DNA of 45,066 nucleotides from Clostridiales bacterium. Its GTDB lineage: Bacteria; Bacillota; Clostridia; Christensenellales; Aristaeellaceae. The position numbers were made by a program, and so were the translations under genes. The stretch is taken from NCBI GenBank assembly GCA_015056125.1, contig SVGW01000017.1:1-45066 (forward strand), written 5' to 3'. Of this stretch, positions 33,366 through 42,509 are shown piece after piece. A model generated the notes under the pieces. The model had not been told where the DNA came from. It saw nothing but the letters and a program-made list of their open reading frames with translations, and ran no database searches. Numbering within the stretch: the first letter of the stretch is position 1; each line of letters opens with the position of its first letter.

Positions 33366-33950
33366 ATGAGTATCTACCGAAACGTTAAACAAGCGGTCAG
33401 CGTCCCGCAGGTTGCCGACCGCTACGGCATCCCTGTTGATCGCAGCGGCAAGTGTTGCTGCTTGTTCCATCCGGACAAGCATCCCAGCATGAAGCTGAAC
33501 GATGATTACTACTACTGCTTCGGTTGTCAGGCCAAGGGCGATGTAATCAGCCTGACGGAAAAGCTGTTCAATCTGTCGCCCAGGGAGGCTGCTCAAAAGC
33601 TGGCTGCTGACTTTGGCTTGGCTCCCTCTGAAACGCTGAAACAGGCGGCTGCGAAGAAATCTGCCAAGCGTGCTGAGAGAGACGAGCGGGAGTATGTTCT
33701 CTCTCTGCTCAATAAAAACATCGATATTCTCCGGCAAATGAAGGAAAACCATGCTCCCAAGCATCCCGACGAGCCGTTCCACGTGCTCTTTGTGGAAGCT
33801 TGCAAGTATCTGGAGTTCTTCCAGTATGTGTCCGATGTGCTCAGTTTCGGCCACTCGGCGGACGTTGAGGCTGCCATGAAGTACATCAAGAAGACGCAGA
33901 TGATTCAGATGCTGGAAAAGGTGTTGGAGGTAAAGAAATGCCAGAACTGA
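33366..33950 (+). CDS. CHC2 zinc-finger primase-type protein
   Basis: 194 residues. The N-terminal zinc finger (about residues 25-62: CCCLFHPDKHPSMKL, then YYCFGCQAKGDVISL) is the CHC2 domain that begins DnaG-type and P4-type primases. The remainder is helical and has no Toprim domain, so it is a primase accessory part rather than a full primase. The start ATG has a weak ribosome site; the frame upstream to 33255 is unlikely. Overlaps the next gene by 13 bp, so the two probably form one replication unit. Confidence 0.88.
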   Translation: MSIYRNVKQAVSVPQVADRYGIPVDRSGKCCCLFHPDKHPSMKLNDDYYYCFGCQAKGDVISLTEKLFNLSPREAAQKLAADFGLAPSETLKQAAAKKSAKRAERDEREYVLSLLNKNIDILRQMKENHAPKHPDEPFHVLFVEACKYLEFFQYVSDVLSFGHSADVEAAMKYIKKTQMIQMLEKVLEVKKCQN

Positions 33951-35233
33951 ACGCAGTCCCCGACCACCCCGACTGGCTCGACCACAAAGGGCGCATCAAT
34001 GAGGTGATGTTCGCTGACCATTACCTGTGCCGCCATCCTATGAAGTGCATCAGCGGCAGGCTGTTCACTGTGGACGGCTTAGTGGAGGACGAGAATGCCC
34101 TGCGCCGGGAGATCTACGGCATGATCTGCGCCGATGTGACCACCGGCCTTGCCAAGCGCACCACCCAGCTGTTGGAAGCCATCAAGTTGGCCTGCCATGC
34201 CGCGCCGCTGCCTGTCCAGACGGACAGAATTCATGTGGCGAACGGTACCTACTTTCTGGACGGACATTTCGAACCTGTAAAGGAATTCTGTCACAACCGC
34301 CTACCGGCAGCTTATCTGCCGGAGGCCAAGCAGCCTGTGCAATGGCTCCGCTTTCTGGATGAGCTGCTGGAAGCGGAAGACATTCCTGCCCTGCAGGAGT
34401 TCTTCGGCTACGCGTTGCTGCCTGTCACCAAGGCGCAAAAAATGCTGATTCTCATCGGCAAGGGCGGCGAGGGCAAATCCCGCTTGGGACTGGTGCTGCG
34501 CTCTCTGCTGGGCGAGAACATGAACACCGGCAGCATTCAGAAGGTGGAAACCGACCGTTTTGCCCGGGCTGATTTGGAGTACAAACTGCTGATGGTGGAT
34601 GACGACCTGCGCATGGAAGCGCTGACGGAGACGCATCACCTGAAGAGCATGGTGACACTGGAGGATCGTATCGATATCGAGCGCAAGGGCGTTCAGAGCA
34701 CCCAGGGCGTGCTGTATGTGCGGTTTGCCTGCTTCGGTAATGGCACGCTCCACGCCCTCTATGACCGCTCTAATGGCTTCTATCGCCGCCAGCTGCTCAT
34801 TACCGTCAAGGAACGCAAGGCAGACCGTCAGGACGATCCGTACCTGATTGAGAAGCTTCGCTCTGAACGGGACGGAATTCTGCTCTGGGCTTTGGAGGGC
34901 TTACAGCGACTGATTGCCAACGGCTATCGGTTCACCATCAGCCCACGCATGGAGCAGAACCTTGAAGAGGCGGTCGCCGAGGGCAACAATCTGGTACAGT
35001 TCATGGAATCCACCGGCTATATTGTGCTGGAAAAAGACGCTGTGGCTTGCTCCGCCGCTCTTTACCGGGCTTATGGTCGCTGGTGCGACGATAATCTGGA
35101 AAAGCCTCTCTCGCAGAAAAGCTTCACCCAGTTCCTTCGCCAGAACGAAAGCACCTATGGCATCACCTACTCCAAGCACGCCATGGGTGATCAGCGTGGC
35201 TTCCACGGCGTCCATGTCAAATACCTGAACTAA
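33938..35233 (+). CDS. P4-type primase/helicase (DUF5906-like)
   Basis: 431 residues. A D5/P4-like N-terminal part (to about 150) is followed by a superfamily 3 helicase-type ATPase: Walker A GKGGEGKS near residue 170, Walker B LLMVDDDLRME near 220, and KSMVTLEDRIDIERKG. A C-terminal winged-helix part (about 370-431) may bind DNA. Such proteins unwind DNA at plasmid or phage origins. With the preceding CHC2 protein it suggests that the module can replicate on its own. Base composition is GC-richer than the flanking genes. Confidence 0.88.
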   Translation: MPELNAVPDHPDWLDHKGRINEVMFADHYLCRHPMKCISGRLFTVDGLVEDENALRREIYGMICADVTTGLAKRTTQLLEAIKLACHAAPLPVQTDRIHVANGTYFLDGHFEPVKEFCHNRLPAAYLPEAKQPVQWLRFLDELLEAEDIPALQEFFGYALLPVTKAQKMLILIGKGGEGKSRLGLVLRSLLGENMNTGSIQKVETDRFARADLEYKLLMVDDDLRMEALTETHHLKSMVTLEDRIDIERKGVQSTQGVLYVRFACFGNGTLHALYDRSNGFYRRQLLITVKERKADRQDDPYLIEKLRSERDGILLWALEGLQRLIANGYRFTISPRMEQNLEEAVAEGNNLVQFMESTGYIVLEKDAVACSAALYRAYGRWCDDNLEKPLSQKSFTQFLRQNESTYGITYSKHAMGDQRGFHGVHVKYLN

Positions 35234-35328
35234 CTGAAAATCATCCGCCCCTGCCGCCCAAGTGCCCACTCCGGCGTGAAGGGCGGCTCGGGCGGGTGAA
35301 TCCGACTTGATCACAGAAAGGAAACGCA

Positions 35329-36300
35329 ATGGAAAAAGGAATGTATGCGATTCTTCGGTTTGCAAAGCATCAGGGCTATCCGGCCAAGAAGATCGAAGAT
35401 CACCACGAACGCAACAAAGAGACCTACGCCAGTAATCCGGATATTGATCTGAGCAGAACAGGCGAGAACTTCCACATCATCACCCCGATACAGAAGTATT
35501 ATGCAGAGATTCAGCAGCGGATCGCTGCGGCACAATGCCGCACCCGCAAGGACAGCGTGCGGTTTGTGGACACGCTGATTGCCGCCAGTCCTGAGTTCTT
35601 CGAAGGAAAAACGAAGAAAGAAATCCTCTCCTACTACACCCACGCCTGCCGCTTCATGGAAGAGCGCATCGGGAAGCAGAACATCATTTCTGCTGTGGTT
35701 CACATGGACGAGAAGACGCCGCACATGCATCTGGTGTTCGTGCCGCTGACCAGCGACAATCGGCTTTCGGCCAGGGATATTATCGGCAATCGAAAGCAAC
35801 TGATCGCCTGGCAAGATGATTTCTGGAAGCATATGTCCCAGCGATATCCGCAGCTTGAACGCGGCGAAAGCGCCAGCGAGACCGGGCGTACGCACATCCC
35901 CACCCGACTTTTTAAGGAAATGGTGCGCCTGAACAGCATGCGGGACAAGCTGATGGAGCTGCTGACCGAGGTCACGCCTTTCAATAAGGGCAAGAAGGTG
36001 GCCGAGATTGAAAATCTGCTGAAACGGTACATCCCCGGTGTGGAGCAGATGCGCACGAAGCTGAAGAAGTACGACGGCGCATTTAAAGAAATGAAGCAGG
36101 AGAAAGAGGCACTGCTCAAGCAGATCAACGATTCCAAGGAAAGCACCCTGACCCAGCTGGCCATGCTGCAGAAGCTGCGTGATTACGAAGATCTGCGGCG
36201 CACGGTGGATTTCGTCCCTACGGAAATTCTTGAAGCTGCCAGGCAAATGCAGCGGATAAATCACCCCAAAGCGGTGGAAACTATTGCCAAAGGAGAGTGA
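35329..36300 (+). CDS. MobV-family relaxase
   Basis: 323 residues. Relaxase of mobilizable plasmids and elements (Mob/Pre family): nicks oriT and leads the DNA strand into the recipient. The family's metal-binding motif is HMDEKTPHMHL (about residues 124-134). The N-terminal MYAILRFAKHQG and the YYTHACRFMEERIG region are typical; the last 110 residues form a coiled coil. A start ATG with GAAAGG upstream is credible. No mating-pair genes are present, so transfer depends on a helper conjugative element. Its probable target is the oriT at 31953-32000. Confidence 0.95.
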   Translation: MEKGMYAILRFAKHQGYPAKKIEDHHERNKETYASNPDIDLSRTGENFHIITPIQKYYAEIQQRIAAAQCRTRKDSVRFVDTLIAASPEFFEGKTKKEILSYYTHACRFMEERIGKQNIISAVVHMDEKTPHMHLVFVPLTSDNRLSARDIIGNRKQLIAWQDDFWKHMSQRYPQLERGESASETGRTHIPTRLFKEMVRLNSMRDKLMELLTEVTPFNKGKKVAEIENLLKRYIPGVEQMRTKLKKYDGAFKEMKQEKEALLKQINDSKESTLTQLAMLQKLRDYEDLRRTVDFVPTEILEAARQMQRINHPKAVETIAKGE

Positions 36301-36305
36301 ATCAT

Positions 36306-36581
36306 TTGGAACTGAAAGTGCACGATAACACCAAGATTGTAGAGGTCTGGATGACCAACGCCGAAAAGAATGATCCGGCAGTGCAGGCAAGGATGAAGGA
36401 ACTCTATGCGAAATACAAGGAGAAAAAGTATACTGTGGCCGTTTTCCATTCCGGCGGCGGTGACTTGTACCAAAGCACCCGGGATCTGCTGGCCTACAAC
36501 AAGCGGAAGTGCGCAGAACTGGCTGCACAGCGGGCACCAAGGGCACAGATGCCGAGAAGGGCGGTGGGGATGGATAGATAA
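36306..36581 (+). CDS. Small protein after the relaxase
   Basis: 91 residues starting at TTG 36306 with AAAGGAG 9 bp upstream (GTG at 36297 overlaps that site). Middle section NDPAVQARMKELYAKYKEKK and YTVAVFHSGGGDLYQSTRDLL; basic C-terminus. No family name recognised; similar small genes commonly follow MobV genes. It may assist the relaxase. A bidirectional terminator follows. Confidence 0.7.
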   Translation: MELKVHDNTKIVEVWMTNAEKNDPAVQARMKELYAKYKEKKYTVAVFHSGGGDLYQSTRDLLAYNKRKCAELAAQRAPRAQMPRRAVGMDR

Positions 36582-36591
36582 TGGAATGCGA

Positions 36592-36616
36592 AAGGAGCGG
36601 GCGACCGCTCCTTTTC
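36592..36616. terminator. Bidirectional terminator between mobilization and restriction genes
   Basis: aaggagcgg (36592-36600), loop gcga, ccgctcctt (36605-36613). Short T-runs lie on both sides. Separates the plus-strand mobilization genes from the minus-strand mcrC. Confidence 0.75.
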
Positions 36617-36621
36617 TGCGT

Positions 36622-37908
36622 TTATAGCATTTCATGCATGATTTGCTGCACACTATTCTTGACATCAAACAAATCAACAAAACGGACTTTTACCGTTACA
36701 CCGTCCAGAGAAGAAAAGAAAATCTCTTGATCATTAGACACAAACGATGTTAGAGGATAGATAAGCGTCACATTTTGCGCACCATATTTCTTTTGGTAGG
36801 CATACATCTGATACATATCCGCTTGCGAAATATCGTAATTCGGTTTTCCTTCTGCCAACAGCTTCCATTTGGTGTCCATCACAAACACAGCACCATCAGA
36901 TTTTCTGGTAAGTACAATATCTGGCCGCAACTGAAACTGCCCACGTGGTTCATCAAATAAGTGGTACTTTTTGTCCTGAACGGATACGGAGTAAGCATCA
37001 GCATTGAATTGCTTGCGCATCAGGGTGGCAATATAGCTTTCAAACAGCGTTTCCATGGGGAACAGGAGAGCAAGCGCCACTTCCGAACCTGCAAAGGATG
37101 TGAAGCTTTTTCCCATCAGGAATATTCGGCACCAGAGCAAAGCAGTGTTGTAGTCTTTCATGTTGCGGTCGGGTATGTATCGGGAAAAATCACCCTTGTA
37201 ATCGCCAGAAACTTCCACAGATGCAAATGCATTCAGCAGCGTTTTCAAATCGCTTTTGTTGCGGGACGATGTAGTCTGCTTGTACAAATACTGTAGTGCC
37301 GCTTTCAGCAAGCGGTTCTCCGGGCGATTGGCAGTATAGGCATCGTAAGCCACATAGCTACGTTCTTTGTGGCTATGATTGTACTTGATTTGCTGATCAA
37401 ATAGCATCTTTCCTTTGAAGAAGGATGCGTTTTCCTCAATGGTTTCATAGCCACATTTCAAGCCACGTTTCACGATAAAGAAGACTTCATCGATGAACAT
37501 ACGGATGAATGCTTCCAGGATATTCAGCTTTGCGATATCCACACTGGATGTCTGAAGCGATTTGAAAGGTGTGTCACGAAGCGTGCGGAGCATATCAACC
37601 AGCAGTTTCTTGGTACGCGCGCCGCTCTCATCGTCCTCAACCGCAGAATGAATTTTCGGTAGGATCTCGATGGTCGTCCCGTCGTTCATGGTGATGATGC
37701 CAACGTAGTTTCTGGCTGTGATCACCCGACCGATGCCCTTGCGGGCAGAAAGGCCCATCAACTCCAATGCATCCGCATCCCGGTTGTTGTTGGACAGAAT
37801 AAAATCCTCCAACTGTTTGAAGGTGTGGAGAGGCAGCGTGATGCAGCCGTCAATATGCTGACCTGTGATGAAAGAACTATATTCACGGATTCGATACACA
37901 GCAGCCAT
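36622..37908 (-). CDS. McrC, nuclease subunit of McrBC
   Basis: 428 residues. Type IV restriction: McrC joins the McrB ring and cuts DNA carrying modified cytosine. N-terminal beta part (1-90; GRVITARNYVGIITM, EILPKI), helical middle, and a C-terminal PD-(D/E)xK nuclease: ETLFESY, Asp330 in LRPDIVL, and Asp345-Thr-Lys347 in VMDTKWK. AGGAGG precedes the ATG. The gene is 33 bp downstream of mcrB on the same strand and is the last gene of the unit. Confidence 0.95.
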   Translation of the reverse strand: MAAVYRIREYSSFITGQHIDGCITLPLHTFKQLEDFILSNNNRDADALELMGLSARKGIGRVITARNYVGIITMNDGTTIEILPKIHSAVEDDESGARTKKLLVDMLRTLRDTPFKSLQTSSVDIAKLNILEAFIRMFIDEVFFIVKRGLKCGYETIEENASFFKGKMLFDQQIKYNHSHKERSYVAYDAYTANRPENRLLKAALQYLYKQTTSSRNKSDLKTLLNAFASVEVSGDYKGDFSRYIPDRNMKDYNTALLWCRIFLMGKSFTSFAGSEVALALLFPMETLFESYIATLMRKQFNADAYSVSVQDKKYHLFDEPRGQFQLRPDIVLTRKSDGAVFVMDTKWKLLAEGKPNYDISQADMYQMYAYQKKYGAQNVTLIYPLTSFVSNDQEIFFSSLDGVTVKVRFVDLFDVKNSVQQIMHEML

Positions 37909-37941
37909 TCACACCGCCTCCTTTCTCAGCTGTATTTGTTA

Positions 37942-40878
37942 TCAGATCGTCCGATAAGAGTCGATGTTCTCGAATGCCTCATCATTGATCTCATAGGCGT
38001 TGCTTTCGTCCAACCCGATGTCCGTGCTGCCGAACAGATCGACATAATCGTTTTCGTGGACGGTGATGAACTGTGTGCTTATATCGGTCTTGCGGGAGTC
38101 ACCCAGCACCAACCGAATCTTCTCGTAATCCTCGTAGAAATACTCCTGCAGCAGCGGGATGATGTTGTTGCGGAAAATTTCTGCCAGCATTTCCACGGTA
38201 GAATTATCTTTGAGCTTGATGAAGTAAGCATGACCGATGGTATGTTCACGGTCATACAGTACCGCAATTCGCTTGTTCATCCGGTTCAGCATATCGCTGA
38301 TGGACACGCCTTCTACAGTGGCACCATCCAGCACCTGTGCATCAGGCTGCATTTCCCGGAACAAGAAGCGACGACGCAGCGCAGTATCAATGACTGCAAT
38401 AGAACGATCTGCTGTATTCATGGTGCCGATGATGTATACATTGTCTGGTACGCCAAACGGCTTTTGAGAATATGGCAGTCGGGCCGTCATTCCCTCAGGC
38501 TTTCCAACGCGTTTGCTTTCTTCCAGCAGCGTGATCAACTCGCCAAAAATCTTGGAAATATTGCCACGGTTGATTTCGTCGATGATGAAAACATAATTCT
38601 TCTTTTCAGGTTGTACCAGTGTCGCAGTAGGACGGTGCTTCTCAATCAGCTGATATACATCCGTTAAAGAAATGTTGTTCAAACGATACACGGATGCCAA
38701 CGTCATAGCGGTGCCGCCATTGAGAGACACAATGTTTTCCTGAATGCCTTTCACAATCCACTTCACCTTGCGCAGACGCTTGAGACGCGGATATTCATCA
38801 TGCCATTCGTAATCGCCCGTTACCACACCGATGGCATCAATAGTGGATGCGCTGTAACAGGAGAAAACGATATCACCGATCTGCATATTGTTGATGAATG
38901 CGTTCAGCACCACGCGCCCACCATGCTTGGAGAAGTCGGTGGTATCGGTGATGATTTCGCCGTACTCATCCCATGCGATACGAATATGTCCCTTCTGCAG
39001 ACACTCTGTGCGGATGGGATTATCACCCGTACCGTCCAGTGACACCTTCCAAATGGTAGGATTGTCGTTGATGCCATAGTCCGAAGTGCCCACATTTGTC
39101 GGACGTTCTGCACGCTCGCAGAAACGCTTGAAAATACCGCTCTGTACGCTGTAGCGCACATCGCCGCCGTTGTCTGTTTCATCTTCGACCGTTACTGTCG
39201 GACGAATGCCTTCAATGAATTCCTCATACCCGAAAGATTGGTGGAACGTCGTGAACTCGATGCGCCCCTGTTCTTTGTATTCGTTGTAGCGCTCAAGCAC
39301 TGCGTTGTAATCTTCTTCAGTCACCGATGCCAGTGTGCGATTTTCAATGATCGCTACCGCGTAGATGACAGTGTGATATGTTTTACCTGTGCCGGGTGGT
39401 CCGTAGAGAATAGTATTCAAACGAACATCTGTCATAGGTTTCTCATCCTCCGTAACATAGGGAGAAATACCCGAAAGGTCGATCTCCTGCAGCGCTTCCA
39501 TCAATTCAGGACGAATGCGGTAAGAATAATTGTTGCCGCCTTCAGCTCCTATCCAACGTCCTTGAAAGGGAATGATGTACACTCGGTCACGTTCATCGGT
39601 AGTATGTGTATCCAGATGAAAGTACTTTTTTGCACGCCTTCCGAAGCTGGCAGTACAGCCTACATACCGATTGTAGGTACCGCCGTATACATCTGCCAGT
39701 TTCTTGCAGGTGGCTTCTCCGCCCAGCAGCATCATGCCCTTCAGCATTTTCATAGGATCGGGATGATGCGGCAGTTCCACTTCAAGTATGTATTTCTTCC
39801 AATCATCCTTGGAAAGCTTCGGGTCAAACTCCTCGAGAGAAGGCCAGTACTCATCATCTGCAGGGGGCTGTGCAGGCTGAACCGCAGTTGTTGCGCGCCA
39901 CGCAGCATTGGACAGTTCCACAAAATTCCTTATTGAACAATTGGGATGTTCCATAGCCGCTTTGCATTCATCGATAATTCTTGTGTATTCTACCGCTGAA
40001 GGAACCTTCTTGAGTTTTTCGCTTATGACAATATCGACAGGAGGGAAAGCCTGCCCCATAGCGAGATATTTTCTGTTCCTTTCATCCAGATTGATATAGG
40101 CATAGGGACGAATCCAAAAGAGGCCCATGGTGATGTTCCAGCGAATGATACTCTGTTTCAATACAGGATCATAATGAATCTCAAAATAGGATCGATCCTG
40201 CTCACTGGAATTGTCGGCATAATTCAAAGCGAAGCGGAACAGCTGCCACAGGTTATCTATGTCATGTTCGCCACGATGCGGGTCACCCTTGAACGCAAAG
40301 AAATATGCTCTCATGTTGTTCAGAACAGGTATTCCATCGAAGTCGGACGGTATCGCAGCCTTAATCCCGAACTCTTTGGCAATGGCCGTGATGATGCGAA
40401 TACGATTCTCGTTGGAAATGCCCTTGTTGAAACAGCCAAAAACAGAGAACGGGTCCACATCATCCATGGGCTTATCTTTTTCTCTGAAAGGCGACGGCAT
40501 ACCAATACTCTGGAACATCTTGTTCAAACGTTCCAGCAGTTCATCGCGTTTATTGATGAAAGGCAGCAGCGCATCCGCGAATTCCATATAAAACGGCACC
40601 CATGTACCAGAGTGAACCGATTGTACTGCACCAGATTTATAGGCAATATAACGTTTCAGATGCGACGCCATATCGCTGCGGGACTTGATTTCCGCGGGAT
40701 CAAGATCGTTACGCTTTTTATCGGCCTCAATCCTTGCCAACAAGTCAGCACATTGGTCGCGGCCATATTCTTCATTGATATCGACAGAATAGGTCCTTTC
40801 TGCACGGGCCAATCCGCTGCAATAGCTGCTGCCGCTTTTATCGCCGACATATGCATAAAACTGCTCTCGATCAAACAT
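37942..40878 (-). CDS. McrB, AAA+ GTPase with internal EVE-like domain
   Basis: 978 residues. The N-terminal 360 residues are unrecognised and should recognise DNA. The AAA+ motor has Walker A YGPPGTGKT (492-500), Walker B VFIIDEINRG (763-772) and NTADRS (821-826). Between them (about 606-745) is an inserted domain reading IWKVSLDGTGDNPI, GHIRIAWDEYG, IGDIVFSCYSASTIDAIGVV and YEWHDEYPRLKRLRKVKW. This resembles EVE/PUA-fold domains that bind modified bases. McrB hydrolyses GTP and powers McrC. AGGAACC precedes the ATG. Confidence 0.93.
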   Translation of the reverse strand: MFDREQFYAYVGDKSGSSYCSGLARAERTYSVDINEEYGRDQCADLLARIEADKKRNDLDPAEIKSRSDMASHLKRYIAYKSGAVQSVHSGTWVPFYMEFADALLPFINKRDELLERLNKMFQSIGMPSPFREKDKPMDDVDPFSVFGCFNKGISNENRIRIITAIAKEFGIKAAIPSDFDGIPVLNNMRAYFFAFKGDPHRGEHDIDNLWQLFRFALNYADNSSEQDRSYFEIHYDPVLKQSIIRWNITMGLFWIRPYAYINLDERNRKYLAMGQAFPPVDIVISEKLKKVPSAVEYTRIIDECKAAMEHPNCSIRNFVELSNAAWRATTAVQPAQPPADDEYWPSLEEFDPKLSKDDWKKYILEVELPHHPDPMKMLKGMMLLGGEATCKKLADVYGGTYNRYVGCTASFGRRAKKYFHLDTHTTDERDRVYIIPFQGRWIGAEGGNNYSYRIRPELMEALQEIDLSGISPYVTEDEKPMTDVRLNTILYGPPGTGKTYHTVIYAVAIIENRTLASVTEEDYNAVLERYNEYKEQGRIEFTTFHQSFGYEEFIEGIRPTVTVEDETDNGGDVRYSVQSGIFKRFCERAERPTNVGTSDYGINDNPTIWKVSLDGTGDNPIRTECLQKGHIRIAWDEYGEIITDTTDFSKHGGRVVLNAFINNMQIGDIVFSCYSASTIDAIGVVTGDYEWHDEYPRLKRLRKVKWIVKGIQENIVSLNGGTAMTLASVYRLNNISLTDVYQLIEKHRPTATLVQPEKKNYVFIIDEINRGNISKIFGELITLLEESKRVGKPEGMTARLPYSQKPFGVPDNVYIIGTMNTADRSIAVIDTALRRRFLFREMQPDAQVLDGATVEGVSISDMLNRMNKRIAVLYDREHTIGHAYFIKLKDNSTVEMLAEIFRNNIIPLLQEYFYEDYEKIRLVLGDSRKTDISTQFITVHENDYVDLFGSTDIGLDESNAYEINDEAFENIDSYRTI

Positions 40879-40914
40879 GACGGTTCCTCCTATGTATAAG
40901 GGGCTTCAATCTTT

Positions 40915-42030
40915 TTAGCTTCTGCAATTCCTATACTTATTCTGTAACAATTCCGTTTTTTCCTGTATTTCAGCAATGATCTGCTTACACCCCTTCACAG
41001 ATATCCCTGCAGCCTTTCCCACCGCCAGCAAGTCCTTCGCGCTCGGATTCTTTCCGTTCCCATCAACGGTGGTCATGTGTTCACCGAAATAAGTGGTGCT
41101 CCAGGTAAGGTCATACGCTGGAGAAGGATGCCAGCAATCCTGCGCGTCATCATAAATCCAGGTGAAGTTCTTCGCGTGGTCATCGCGGTTGTGAGCAAAC
41201 ACATTGAAGCACATCCGGCGGAACATCTGCTCTGTATCAGTAGCATTGCTGCGGGAAAGGATACGGGTCAGCTTCATCAGCGTGTGATAGTCCATGGAGG
41301 CTGTGCGCCAGTCAGCTTCCAGAATAGCAGCGGCGGTAAGCATATGGCGACGTGCAGAACCGTCCCTGTCAAAGCGCCGCACAGCGAAGTAACCGCTGCA
41401 CCGTTTGGAGGGCATCAGCTTTGTTTCTGGAACAATGATGCCGCAATCGGCAGCACAGTCCATGTACTCTTTTTCCATCAGGCCGGTGTCCGGCATGTCA
41501 CCGGATACGGGGAACTTGATCACCCATTCATCGGTCATCACCTTGGGACGTGCACCGCCGGAGCTGCCGCCCATCTGGAACACATCGTCCAGATCGCTGA
41601 TATCTTCACGGTTCAGAATGGCGTGGCATTTTGCTGACAGTTCATCCAGATCGGTGAGCTTTACATCCTGATGAATATCCCATGCAGGACGATAGGTTAG
41701 CGCACCCATTCCCGATTCGCCTACGATTGCCAGCCGTTCCAGGGGCGTCACACGGGATGCATCCAGCCGTCTGCTTTTCAGCATACGATCCACCAGCAAG
41801 CGCCCCCAAGCATCAGGCAAGCTGTCCGCAAATACGCCCCATAGGCCCTGAAAAGTAGTGGAGGTGGGAACGTAAACCTTCTGCTCAACGGGCAAAGAGA
41901 AGGGGCTGATGGCGAATCCGTCTTCCAGCCATCCATCGGAATAGGCAAAAGCTACCCGGTGATCAGCGGTCTCTGCCAATGTGCCCACATGACGGTCGTG
42001 TAGGTACACTTCCACTTTACGTTCGTTCAC
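40915..42030 (-). CDS. HipA-type toxin kinase
   Basis: 371 residues. Serine/threonine kinase toxin; HipA homologues phosphorylate tRNA synthetases and induce dormancy. Features: N-terminal couple domain (VEVYLHDRHVGTLAE), ATP-site loop FQMGGSSGGARPK (151-163), catalytic FAHNRDDHAKNF (278-289), and DLTWS (307-311). The start is taken at GTG 42030, 14 bases inside hipB, with GAGGAGG 6 bp upstream. The upstream extension in the same frame has no ribosome site. Downstream, mcrB begins 36 bp away on the same strand. Confidence 0.93.
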   Translation of the reverse strand: MNERKVEVYLHDRHVGTLAETADHRVAFAYSDGWLEDGFAISPFSLPVEQKVYVPTSTTFQGLWGVFADSLPDAWGRLLVDRMLKSRRLDASRVTPLERLAIVGESGMGALTYRPAWDIHQDVKLTDLDELSAKCHAILNREDISDLDDVFQMGGSSGGARPKVMTDEWVIKFPVSGDMPDTGLMEKEYMDCAADCGIIVPETKLMPSKRCSGYFAVRRFDRDGSARRHMLTAAAILEADWRTASMDYHTLMKLTRILSRSNATDTEQMFRRMCFNVFAHNRDDHAKNFTWIYDDAQDCWHPSPAYDLTWSTTYFGEHMTTVDGNGKNPSAKDLLAVGKAAGISVKGCKQIIAEIQEKTELLQNKYRNCRS

Positions 42031-42292
42031 GGAGAACCTCCTCAATACTGCTGTACTCCACGTTGGTGAACAAGTTGCGAATTTCATCGGCACAATCAAG
42101 AGCGACACAAAGTTTGGTTAATGAGATCAGCGAGATCTGTCCGCTGGTTTCAAAACGCTTGATGCTGCCATAGCTGACATTGCTTTTTTCGCTGAGTTCC
42201 TGCTGCGACAGCTTGCGCCGTTTGCGGATGCGACTCAAACGCTGTGCCAAGGCCAAATTGATTTCTTCCGGGGTTTCCCATACAAAACTCAT
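42017..42292 (-). CDS. HipB-type antitoxin
   Basis: 91 residues with an XRE helix-turn-helix (LSQQELSEKSNVSYGSIKRFE) at about 28-48. It should bind HipA and repress its own promoter. GGAGG lies 7 bp before the ATG. First gene of the hipB-hipA-mcrB-mcrC series. Two copies of a candidate operator lie in the 70 bp upstream. Confidence 0.92.
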   Translation of the reverse strand: MSFVWETPEEINLALAQRLSRIRKRRKLSQQELSEKSNVSYGSIKRFETSGQISLISLTKLCVALDCADEIRNLFTNVEYSSIEEVLRERT

Positions 42293-42306
42293 AAAATCCT
42301 CCGGTA

Positions 42307-42360
42307 GATAAAATATGATCTGCTACTTCTCTATTATCTGATGATAGATAAAATATTATC
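42307..42360. promoter_or_regulatory. Two candidate HipB operators
   Basis: gataaaatatgatc (42307-42320) and gataaaatattatc (42347-42360) are near-identical, near-palindromic 14-mers 40 bp apart, about four helical turns. They lie directly before hipB, as expected for autoregulation with a looped or cooperative HipB-DNA complex. Confidence 0.65.
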
Positions 42361-42443
42361 CATATCAAATATAGCACATTTCTTCTGAATCATCAAGTGG
42401 TATTTGCTTGATGCTTACCTTTTTCTCTAATAGCATTTGATTT

Positions 42444-42487
42444 TGAGCAAGAGACTTTCGCATCCTATTGCGAAAGTCTCTTGCTCA
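42444..42487. repeat. 19-bp perfect inverted repeat
   Basis: 42444-42462 pairs with 42469-42487, 6-nt loop. The right arm contains the -35 region of the promoter for the XRE-hsdR unit. Probable operator of a dimeric repressor, or a transcription barrier against readthrough from hipB. Confidence 0.85.
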
Positions 42488-42509
42488 ATTGGTAAATTGG
42501 TTGTATAAT
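42481..42509 (+). promoter_or_regulatory. Promoter of the XRE-hsdR unit
   Basis: TTGCTC (42481-42486), 17-bp spacer, TATAAT (42504-42509). The -35 box lies within the 19-bp inverted repeat. The ribosome site GGAGG and ATG at 42543 follow. Confidence 0.7.

Noticed and set aside
35311-36546. 411-codon minus-strand frame
   Set aside because: Antisense to the MobV relaxase and the small gene after it.
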